Part shown: positions 1 to 5,467 of the stretch, in pieces
How the letters are laid out: each line of letters begins with the position of its first letter
Numbering within the stretch: position 1 is the first letter of the stretch
NCBI GenBank assembly: GCA_002427055.1
Contig: DIPA01000085.1
Coordinates: 1 to 7,908 of the forward strand
Length of the DNA stretch: 7,908 nucleotides
Direction of reading: 5' to 3'
Source of the DNA: Firmicutes bacterium UBA5500
GTDB taxonomy: Bacteria > Bacillota > UBA994 > UBA5500
Program-made: the position numbers and the translations under genes
The notes under the pieces: model-generated
What the model was told of the DNA's origin: nothing
The model's input: only the letters and a program-made list of their open reading frames with translations
The model's database searches: none

Positions 1-15
1 TGAAATGGTTCACTT

Positions 16-522
16 TCATTCTGTCATATACACTGCGTTCCTAGCATACTCGAAAAACAGATTATTTAGAGGCTTATATAGCTGCAAATTACTCAATAAG
101 ACAATTTTCTTATCCGTATCGAACTCAAACGCTACCGTCTCTTCCTGTGGAATATCCATGTTCTTTGCGTCATAGACCAATGTACTAATAAACAGCTTCT
201 TAAAATAACTTAAAACACAGGCAGGAATTGTGCACTTAATATACTGATTTTTTCCATGATAACGCTTTGATTTGTTGTTATCAACAGTAAAAAAGCAAGT
301 GACTTCTAGCATTTCCTCTAAGATTAGTTTTACCTCCTGGTCATTTTGATACTGTTGTAAAACCGCAGGAGAAACATCAAACTTATAATCAATAAGGTAA
401 TGACTCAAACTGGCGTAATCCCAATTCTTTCTCTCTTTCTCAAATATAGTAAGAATCTTATGCTTAAAGAGAGTTGATAGTCCCCTTTTGTTCAGATCAC
501 ATTTAACAGTAAAAATAGCCAT
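16..522 (-). CDS. Hypothetical protein, 168 aa, AT-rich
   Basis: I do not recognise this protein family. The frame is complete: the ATG at 522 follows a clear Shine-Dalgarno (GGAGGGG, about 5 nt of spacing) and the TGA is at 16-18. There is no signal peptide and no membrane segment. The product looks soluble, mixed alpha/beta, lysine- and aromatic-rich, with a charged N-terminal half (KHKILTIFEKERKNWDY at about residues 20-36). Its codons are visibly more AT-rich than those of the genes to the right, which suggests a different origin. It lies downstream, on the same strand, of a short gene fragment and the structured RNA block at 748-957. It could be the last gene of an older acquired unit. 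I am confident that it is coding, but I cannot assign a function. Confidence 0.75.
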   Translation of the reverse strand: MAIFTVKCDLNKRGLSTLFKHKILTIFEKERKNWDYASLSHYLIDYKFDVSPAVLQQYQNDQEVKLILEEMLEVTCFFTVDNNKSKRYHGKNQYIKCTIPACVLSYFKKLFISTLVYDAKNMDIPQEETVAFEFDTDKKIVLLSNLQLYKPLNNLFFEYARNAVYMTE

Positions 523-663
523 CTAAACCCCTCCATTTATGTGTTCCGCGAGAATTAACCATCATCTTTATTACAGCAATATATTCCCTTTGGAATTTCC
601 CTTGATTCTCGACAGGCCCACCATTTTGAAACCGTTGTATCCGCTTAACCGCAAAAATATTAG

Positions 664-747
664 CTATCTTTTTTTAGAGACAGTCGGCTCATCCATATCC
701 ACTTGCTCATCAAGTTGCTGGTCGTAGTACCGAAAGATATTTTGATG
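664..747 (-). pseudogene. Short coding remnant beside the RNA element
   Basis: On the minus strand a frame reads SHQNIFRYYDQQLDEQ and runs on to VSKKR before a TAG at 664-666. If read from the ATG at 756 it is 30 codons long. That ATG has no Shine-Dalgarno, and the first codons would lie inside the structured RNA block. The text looks like protein but is too short to be a gene. I infer that it is what remains of a coding sequence interrupted at the ATGA (plus strand 744-747). After the TAG the same frame stays open for about another 30 codons, without recognisable content. It could also be chance. Confidence 0.25.
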
Positions 748-957
748 AGAAGCCATGGCTAGGTGTTACGTTAGGCGATTCCTCATTCTGTGATCTGTGA
801 TCGCAAGCTCTCAAACTCTCCCCGTCGGAGTTCTGAGCCACCATACCATCCAGCTAAGTCCCTTGCCCCCGGTGCTATAAGTTTTGTGCGTGGAGGGGCG
901 CCGAGGTTGTTACCTGTGGTCTCCCCCTCTTCGCCCCTCGCATCTTCATAAAGCACA
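748..957 (+). ncRNA. Putative HEARO / IsrB-type omega RNA, standalone
   Basis: This stretch has no convincing reading frame but dense nested complementarity. In order on the plus strand: a palindrome AGCCATGGCT (751-760); a tandem CTGTGAT repeat (788-801); a hairpin of 10 pairs with one bulge (810-819 with 827-837); a C-rich/G-rich linker; and a closing stem of 12 pairs, 886-890 plus 894-900 with 932-943. A small AGGT-TGTT-ACCT hairpin (904-915) lies inside the closing stem. The tract around GTTTTGTGCGTGGAGGGG and GCCGAGGTTGTTACC matches my memory of the HEARO (IsrB omega RNA) consensus. Known family facts: such RNAs guide the OMEGA nickase IsrB, occur with or without a nuclease gene, and sit just after ATGA/GTGA. 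Here ATGA is at 744-747, directly left of the block. No nuclease gene follows; the next gene is antisense. The family name rests on memory, the structure on the sequence. The 3' boundary is uncertain. Confidence 0.6.
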
Positions 958-962
958 GAGAG

Positions 963-1901
963 TTAAGGGCGTGTTCTAGCCATAAGAGTAATATTCTCTC
1001 TGTCCCTAGACATCGTAAAATACCGGGGCGGAACTAGAATTTTACCCCGTTCGTCAACCAGACCCCAGAGCTCCTCATCGTATGAAAACATCAGTAGCCA
1101 AGTATTTCCGAGGCGTTCAATATGGGGCGCGGTGAACAACACTTCGGTGTTTATTACATCTTCGATCGCCATTCCATCCTCTGAGGAGTAGAGCAGTATG
1201 CCGCCTGGCATGAGGGCAAATTCGTCTTCGTCTTCGTTGTAGGTGGAGAGTGTAGCTTCGGCATCCTGAACTGCTCGCAGAAGGCCCAATACTTCCTTAC
1301 AAAATTGGAGTTCTCGTTGATCAACTGGTACGAACTGAAGTTCATTTTGCTCATTTGCTACCAGCTCTTGCACGAACTCGCTATAGGCAGCCGGCGTTAT
1401 GGCGTTAGCTATTAGGTGCACAGCTTTATCGTAAAGCAGAAGGCACTGTACGCGCCAAGCAGTCTCAGATTGCTTGATCTTTTCGGTCATCCGAGAGCAG
1501 AGTAGGCGTGTAATTAACTCAGTTTCCGGCGGGAAGTCGTCCTTGTCATAGACAGTGTTATGCAGCGCGTCTTCTACCCTATTAAGAGAGAATATCTCTT
1601 TCACAGTATCGGAGATCTGGTGCCGATTTGCGAATTCCAAAGTATGGAGGGCGACCTCCACCTGTTCCTCATACTGAACGCTTCTTTTCCAGGGCGCATT
1701 TCCCTTGATTTGAATTCTAGCCGGCTCTGCCGATGTAAGAACAGGCTCAAGGGGATCCCAACAGAAGTCGTCATCTTCTTCAGGCCAGAGATCTTGCGCG
1801 ATTTCGTCCGCTTCTTCTGGGGTAATTGTGAAGGTCTCATCTTCTACAGATTTCTTTATAGTCGGCTGGTTCATATTAGACCTGGTCCAATCATTCTCCA
1901 T
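963..1901 (-). CDS. Hypothetical protein with one C-terminal WG-type repeat
   Basis: The protein has 312 residues. The start at 1901 is well supported by AGGAGGG about 5 nt upstream. The N-terminal 60 residues are acidic and low in complexity (EEDDDFCWDP near 41-50) and probably flexible. Residues about 75-225 look mainly helical. The C-terminal part (about 228-310) looks beta-rich and carries ELWGLVDERGKILVPPRY at 277-294. This fits the WG beta-repeat family, whose units have WGxxDxxGxxxxPxxY. Such repeats usually come in series; here I see only one clear copy, so the gene may be a divergent or shortened relative. There is no signal peptide or membrane segment. It is the second gene of a pair: the reading frame upstream ends 18 nt before this ATG. 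Its stop lies a few bases beyond the structured RNA element at 748-957, so the 3' end could have been altered by that insertion. The function is unknown. Confidence 0.8.
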   Translation of the reverse strand: MENDWTRSNMNQPTIKKSVEDETFTITPEEADEIAQDLWPEEDDDFCWDPLEPVLTSAEPARIQIKGNAPWKRSVQYEEQVEVALHTLEFANRHQISDTVKEIFSLNRVEDALHNTVYDKDDFPPETELITRLLCSRMTEKIKQSETAWRVQCLLLYDKAVHLIANAITPAAYSEFVQELVANEQNELQFVPVDQRELQFCKEVLGLLRAVQDAEATLSTYNEDEDEFALMPGGILLYSSEDGMAIEDVINTEVLFTAPHIERLGNTWLLMFSYDEELWGLVDERGKILVPPRYFTMSRDRENITLMARTRP

Positions 1902-1919
1902 TTTTTCCCTCCTAATCAG

Positions 1920-2297
1920 TTATTCCTCGCTACTGGCCAATTGTGGCTGCTGAGGGTAGTTCATGAATCGGACGACTTGATTGTCTATTCGTTCCGATTG
2001 GATCTCGTAGTGAAGTATACAGAGCTTCGGACCAGTAATCTAACAAAGGAGGAACTCTTCCACAAGGCTGATAAAATCGGGATTACTCGCTAGCTTATGA
2101 TTTTGAATAATGCCAAGCGAATTATCGTGGGCGTGAAGTACCTGATTCAACTCCTCGTAAGAACGCTCACCATCAATAGCAAACATCTTATAGAGTTCAT
2201 CAGCGAAATCGTGAATTGAACAAATGTTGATTTGCGGCAGTTTGAAAAGTGTTCTTAGGATAGCTGCCTCATGGGCTGGACCTCGATATTCTTCCAT
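1920..2297 (-). pseudogene. Small hypothetical gene with an in-frame TAG (85 + 39 codons)
   Basis: From the ATG at 2297 (AAAGGAG 8 nt upstream) the frame encodes 85 residues ending EEFLLC, then a TAG at 2040-2042. The same frame continues without a stop for 39 codons to the TAA at 1920-1922, only 18 nt before the ATG of the next gene, with that gene's Shine-Dalgarno in the gap. The continuation looks like protein (KLCILHYEIQSERIDNQVV, beta-strand-like). I infer an original gene of about 125 codons broken by an amber mutation. The strictly translatable part is 2040-2297. There is no signal peptide or membrane segment, and I do not recognise the family. Alternatives are that the gene naturally ends at the TAG and the extension is chance (a 39-codon open run is not rare), or that the TAG is decoded. 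It is probably cotranscribed with the WG-repeat gene. Confidence 0.6.
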
Positions 2298-2335
2298 CTC
2301 CTAGGCTCCTTTCGTCCGAATAGTAGTTGTAGCAC

Positions 2336-2365
2336 ATACTAGCACGCTATGGCTGCAAAGCGCAA
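2336..2365 (-). promoter_or_regulatory. Candidate sigma-A promoter for the two-gene unit
   Basis: Read on the minus strand, a TTGCGC -35 box (2360-2365) is followed after 18 nt by a TAGTAT -10 box (2336-2341). The -10 lies about 38 nt before the ATG at 2297, leaving a short leader that contains the AAAGGAG ribosome binding site. Each box has two mismatches to consensus, so this is a position-supported guess rather than a strong match. Confidence 0.3.
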
Positions 2366-2370
2366 AGTGG

Positions 2371-3160
2371 CTAGGGCGATATAATAAGGATTGCATGATA
2401 ATGCACTAATCGTAATACTCCCTGCATATTGTCCATACGGTCATGAATATCCAGATATACATTGCCCAAGAAGCTTGTGGTGTTTTTTGCGGATTCTGGG
2501 CACTGGACTCTTATTTTCTTGCGTTTCCTCGCCCAGGCGTAGTCTCGCATGTTTTTCACTACCGCTGTATGCATACCCCTGCATGCAGGGGTGTTCTCTG
2601 TCTTTCCGCCTGCAGAACAAAAAACTTGCCGGGCGCCATGGGGTGGCGCTCAGGGAACTACGGCCACCGAAGGCGGGTACCCACTCTTCAGCAATTAACT
2701 TTAGCTTACCGTCATAGCCCCATACCTCATATACGCAACGAGAACTAAGATCACTATAGGGCAACGTTTTCATCTCGGTACTGTTATAGCAAATGAACAA
2801 TTCCTCGGCACCGTCATCGTCAAAATCTAAGAGCGCCCCAAAAGCCACTCCGCTTTTGTTAAACAAGGTATCGCTATCGGCCGAGCCACTGTAGGTTGAA
2901 CAGGCAAGATGCCGTATTGCCCTATTTTTTTCCTGCAATATCTGACCGCATGCTGCATACATTTGTCCCTCATCTGCGTTTTTAGGTTTTTGTGCAGCAT
3001 CAGGCTTGTTATTATTTGTATCCTGCTTCACCGTATTAGGAAAGGCGGAAAGAACAGCGTTTGAAGCGAACTCTATCCTTTCCACCCTATCCTGCGCAGC
3101 AAAACACCCGAACAAGACTAGCATTGCCATAACAATGCTATCACGAGCATCTTTTTCATC
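2371..3160 (-). pseudogene. Frameshifted lipoprotein gene with DxDxDG calcium-loop-like motif
   Basis: The longest single frame is 2441-3181, but its N-terminus is not a proper signal peptide. The ATG at 3160, which has AAGGGG about 8 nt upstream, starts a good one (MKKMLVIALLWQ) and then hits a TAG. The long frame supplies the rest, LVLFGC, a lipobox. A single indel near 3125 would join them into a standard lipoprotein leader. The middle is intact: a Thr/Asn/Lys-rich linker, then FGALLDFDDDGAEELFICYN (about residues 113-132), an FG-GAP/VCBS-like calcium loop, and YEVWGYDGKLKLIAEEW. After about 2655 plausible protein text jumps between frames: GKFFVLQ in one, AGGKTENT in the next, LGEETQENKS back in the first, then NTTSFLGNVYLDIHDRM in a frame ending at 2371. 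I infer a decayed surface lipoprotein gene; repeated sequencing indels would look the same. Confidence 0.55.
2575..2592. repeat. 18-bp perfect palindrome
   Basis: ACCCCTGCATGCAGGGGT equals its own reverse complement. A second perfect palindrome, GTATGCATAC (2567-2576), overlaps its left end by two bases. There is no T-tract on either side, so it is not an ordinary terminator. It lies inside the decayed 3' half of the lipoprotein gene, near one of the apparent frame changes. Possible meanings are an operator-like site, a recombination or insertion scar, or a hairpin-prone sequence that promotes indels. Confidence 0.6.
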
Positions 3161-3244
3161 TTTACATCCCCTTTTAGCCACAGTTTCCTCAAGCCAGCGA
3201 TAATGGTACCCAGATATTGCAAGCTAGGTGCGCTAAATGGGCGA

Positions 3245-3280
3245 ACAGTGGGTAGCTAAACGCCCACTGTCTTTTCTTTT
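3245..3280 (+). terminator. Rho-independent terminator-like hairpin facing right
   Basis: A perfect 8-bp stem, ACAGTGGG (3245-3252) with CCCACTGT (3263-3270) and a 10-nt loop, is followed on the plus strand by CTTTTCTTTT. The geometry suits termination of a rightward transcript. Yet no gene on the plus strand precedes it, and the glycosylase-like gene that ends at 3318 is transcribed leftward into it. On the minus strand the tail is only TTCGCCCATTT, so termination there would be weaker. It may act in both directions, or be left over from a lost rightward gene. Confidence 0.5.
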
Positions 3281-3317
3281 AATGGTGTCTCCTGTCCAGA
3301 TTTATGTAAGACTAATT

Positions 3318-4082
3318 CTAACCCTGCCCGGCCCAGCTACGATGTTCAACATACCAGCTCCTAGACGACTCGCCCAGGCGACCTATCTGCCGTGGATGGG
3401 CTAAGGGCAGGACGTTAATAGTGTGGCCGTTAATCCTAATAGGAGTTGGCTTACCATATCCATACTTGCCTGTATATTCGTTGAGGTCCCTACAGTCGAA
3501 TGAGCTGATTGCCCGCAAGAATTGCTTAATTGGATAATCCCCAAGAGTGACCAGTACCTCAGCCTTAGAGGCTAACAACTCTGCTAGAATCTCGCTGCGC
3601 CGTGCGGCATCACAGTAGACTTTGTTATCCACTGGAACCGCTACCGGGTTCAAGCCTAATGTAGGGATAAGGGGATTATACTTTTCAGTTATCACTTTCT
3701 GCTGGTTCCTATTTAGCCTTGATTCTGGTAAGAGATCACACAGCCAGGCCTCTCCTCTTGTTAACCCTAATGGCCTCAGTATGTCGTTGTCTAGCACCTC
3801 GGCTGATGGGCCGTTATACATCTCTGCGGCGGGTCTCAGGCTACCAGCACCAGAGGGAATATCTATTCGCTCAATAATCCTCTGCGCTTCCTCAGGGTTT
3901 CCATCCCAGAAAATTGACGGCTCACTAGCTACGGCCAGCGCTCGACAGACCGTGCGTCCTTGATACACCCACCGGGCATGTACTGCACTCGCGTATACCC
4001 CCAAAACAAATACCTGCACTGGGCGTCTGTCTGTCTGTTCTACTCGATTGACTACCTCACCAAACGGAAAATGATACACCAT
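3318..4082 (-). CDS. Uracil-DNA glycosylase superfamily-like protein
   Basis: The protein has 254 residues. The ATG at 4082 has AAGGAGG about 10 nt upstream. The fold signature is that of the uracil-DNA glycosylase superfamily: an early strand and active-site loop VFVLGVYASAVHARW (24-38), a central AWLCDLLPESRLNRNQ (112-127), a late strand AEVLVTLGDYPIKQFL (174-189), and a C-terminal VLPLAHPRQ (224-232) equivalent to the superfamily's HPS/HPxx motif. The first motif lacks the GQDPY or GEAPG core of the classical families. Base-excision activity is therefore not assured; it may have another base or nucleic-acid substrate. There is no signal peptide, so a cytoplasmic location is expected. It lies about 110 nt downstream of a truncated metallophosphoesterase on the same strand and is intact, unlike its neighbours on both sides. 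I am confident in the superfamily but not in the substrate. Confidence 0.75.
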   Translation of the reverse strand: MVYHFPFGEVVNRVEQTDRRPVQVFVLGVYASAVHARWVYQGRTVCRALAVASEPSIFWDGNPEEAQRIIERIDIPSGAGSLRPAAEMYNGPSAEVLDNDILRPLGLTRGEAWLCDLLPESRLNRNQQKVITEKYNPLIPTLGLNPVAVPVDNKVYCDAARRSEILAELLASKAEVLVTLGDYPIKQFLRAISSFDCRDLNEYTGKYGYGKPTPIRINGHTINVLPLAHPRQIGRLGESSRSWYVEHRSWAGQG

Positions 4083-4192
4083 ACCTCGTATACCTCCTTG
4101 TTACATAATCTACTGTATCTGCCCTCCGCTATGCGCCTGAATCAGTACCGAATCTTTCCCCTAATGATTCCCTTTCTCGGGTTGGTTTTCCT

Positions 4193-4612
4193 CTACCCTG
4201 TGGCACATTTTCCAAGGGACGGAGGTGTGAGCATTAGATAACATTCATCCGTTCTGATGCTGGTGGCTAGGTGCACTATGGATTCTGCTGTTATGTGGGG
4301 CTTGTTGAGATAAAAGGAATAACAGCTAGTGTGTATATGCCCGTTAAAGAAGCCTATAATGTCGCTGTTTTTTACAGTCCTCTCACAGTCTCGGTTGACT
4401 TTCGCAGATACCCCAGCGGCCTCACTTATTAGCGGATGATAGCTAAGAACAATTGTCCCTCTGCCGTAAGGGACGCTTAGTTCTTCCTCCAACCACTTTG
4501 TCTGATCAGGCGAAATATACCCATCAACGCCATGTTCGAAGGCGCTGTCTAGGCAGATGATCCTTAAGTCCCCATATGTTCTTGGCAGATACTCGCATAA
4601 AGACGGTGAAAA
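4193..4612 (-). pseudogene. Metallophosphoesterase, 3' half only
   Basis: The frame ending at 4193 carries the C-terminal half of a calcineurin-like metallophosphoesterase: YGDLRIICLDS, then GYISPDQTKWLEEEL, then VLSYHPLI with a metal-ligand His, and FFNGHIHTS with the GHxH metal site. The N-terminal metal motifs of the family (DxH, GDxxD and GNH) are absent. They do not appear further upstream either, because the sequence there is a terminator and an unrelated operon. The only ATG giving a longer frame (4630) lies inside the terminator hairpin, and its first codons (MVALFLFSPS) come from the hairpin and its T-rich tail. I infer a deletion or insertion that removed the 5' half near 4600-4612. 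The product, if made, would lack half of the dinuclear metal centre and should be inactive. The family is secure; the exact break point is approximate. Confidence 0.7.
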
Positions 4613-4654
4613 TAGAAAGAGGGCAACCAAGCCATAAATGGCGAGGTTGCCCTC
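4608..4654 (-). terminator. Strong intrinsic terminator of the SDR operon
   Basis: A 10-bp perfect stem, GAGGGCAACC (4619-4628) with GGTTGCCCTC (4645-4654), encloses a second 5-bp stem, GCCAT with ATGGC (4631-4642), separated by 2x2 mismatches. The whole is an almost perfect 36-bp palindrome. On the minus strand it is followed by TTTCTATTTT. It lies about 90 nt after the last gene of the leftward operon (stop at 4747), as expected for its terminator. It also marks the point where the metallophosphoesterase remnant begins. Confidence 0.75.
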
Positions 4655-4746
4655 ACTTTCGTAGTAATCGAGATTAGCTTTAGCAAAGCAAATTTAGGCC
4701 CACTAAGGTGTTTATTCATAATATTCTCACAGTACTTAGTTCCAAT

Positions 4747-5031
4747 TTAATCTAATGCATCTACATATTTTTTAGCTTCAAGTAAAGACATTTGCGTGTG
4801 TTCACGAATTCTTTTAACAGCCTCTACTTCTTTTCCTGTCCGTTTCAGATGAGTTGCGAGATCTTTTACTTCATCGGAAACCCAGTAAGATGAGAGATTA
4901 TCATAACCAGTAAGCTTGGCTAATTGATTTATTCGTTCTTCTTGACTTTTGACACGTTTCTTTAATGCTGAAATCTCATAAAATATTAGTGCGCCAGGAA
5001 TAATTAACAACCCAAAAACAACAGATTCCAT
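4747..5031 (-). CDS. Membrane-anchored coiled-coil protein with L7/L12-C-terminal-like tail
   Basis: The product is about 94 residues from the chosen ATG at 5031, which has GGGGGA 9 nt upstream. The N-terminus is one hydrophobic segment (VVFGLLIIPGALIFY), then a charged heptad-like stretch (SALKKRVKSQEERINQL) that suggests a short coiled coil, then a tail GKEVEAVKRIREHTQMSLLE followed by AKKYVDALD. This tail has the pattern of the ribosomal protein L7/L12 C-terminal domain (K.VEAIK.VRE.T...L.EAK..VD). It is not the ribosomal stalk protein, since it has a membrane anchor and no L7/L12 N-terminal or hinge region. It most likely faces the cytoplasm and binds a partner through the L12-like fold. 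The frame is open upstream to an ATG at 5163 (138 aa), but that start has no ribosome site and overlaps the preceding gene. An ATG at 5040 is also possible. It is the third gene of the SDR operon. Confidence 0.7.
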   Translation of the reverse strand: MESVVFGLLIIPGALIFYEISALKKRVKSQEERINQLAKLTGYDNLSSYWVSDEVKDLATHLKRTGKEVEAVKRIREHTQMSLLEAKKYVDALD

Positions 5032-5149
5032 TTGACTCATTCCCCCGTATATTATATAAATTCGCTCACCAAGCGTTATGTCCTCCTCCATTAGGTCGTG
5101 CTGGATTACCTCAAAATAGCCTAGGCGTATCTCCCCTTTCCTGAGCTCA

Positions 5150-5467
5150 TTATAGGGCACCATAGCCTAAAAGCGCTGATGCCCCCATCCGCCACCACAA
5201 AAACAACCCTACAGCGGCAATCTGCAGAACTATTATTACTGGAATACCAATCATGAACTTGGCGTGTCTGGTCTTGTGATGAACCAGACGCATGGTCATG
5301 AGCATGGCGACAGAACCTCCCAGCGCGGCTACCAACAACAACGTCCGTTCCTTTATGCGCCATGAACCCCGTCGGGAGGCGCGTTTGTCGTAGAGGACGA
5401 GAGCCACCGCCCAAAGGCTAATACCGAGAAGATAAAGTACACCGAACGCCAGAACATGATCAACCAT
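5150..5467 (-). CDS. DUF1294 family small membrane protein
   Basis: The protein has 105 residues from the ATG at 5467, which has GGAG 8 nt upstream inside the end of the preceding gene. An ATG at 5503 would add 12 residues (MLIECQNTGDPN) but lies deeper in that gene and has no ribosome site. There are three hydrophobic segments: about 4-24, about 42-57 and about 73-94. The loop YDKRASRRGSWRIKE and the following LLLVAALGGSVAML and HHKTRHAKFMIGIP are the typical DUF1294 signature. The family is a small integral membrane protein of unknown function. Its ATG overlaps the SDR stop by 8 nt (ATGGTTGA), which implies coupled translation. Confidence 0.85.
   Translation of the reverse strand: MVDHVLAFGVLYLLGISLWAVALVLYDKRASRRGSWRIKERTLLLVAALGGSVAMLMTMRLVHHKTRHAKFMIGIPVIIVLQIAAVGLFLWWRMGASALLGYGAL

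Noticed and set aside
539..727. 62-codon plus-strand open frame at the left of the gene-poor stretch
   Set aside because: Serine/cysteine-rich low-complexity end, no ribosome binding site, and it lies opposite the minus-strand remnant.
748..957. T-box, riboswitch, tmRNA, SRP RNA or group II intron as the identity of the structured block
   Set aside because: I see no T-box GGTGG antiterminator core, no tmRNA tag frame or CCA-bearing arm, no SRP GGAAGC-type domain, and no group II domain V hairpin; the location is also not a leader of any gene.
2040..2042. Pyrrolysine at the internal TAG as the preferred explanation
   Set aside because: No pyl genes or methylamine methyltransferase context are in the window; a simple nonsense mutation in a region full of broken genes is more likely, so it is kept only as an alternative.
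1560..2093. 177-codon plus-strand open frame
   Set aside because: It runs antisense to the well-supported 312-aa gene and its upstream partner, has no Shine-Dalgarno, and its composition (Phe/Leu/Arg-rich) is typical of a shadow frame.
2391..2748. Two overlapping plus-strand frames opposite the lipoprotein gene
   Set aside because: Cysteine- and serine-rich shadow translations without ribosome sites; the minus strand carries the recognisable DxDxDG text.
3622..4241. Plus-strand frames opposite and beyond the glycosylase-like gene
   Set aside because: Antisense to a gene with clear family motifs; no ribosome sites.
4564..4719. 51-codon minus-strand frame across the terminator hairpin
   Set aside because: It reads straight through an intrinsic terminator, has a weak ribosome site and no recognisable content.
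5121..5414. 97-codon minus-strand frame in the DUF1294 region
   Set aside because: Out-of-frame shadow of the DUF1294 gene; Arg/Ser/Gly-rich text with no membrane segments.
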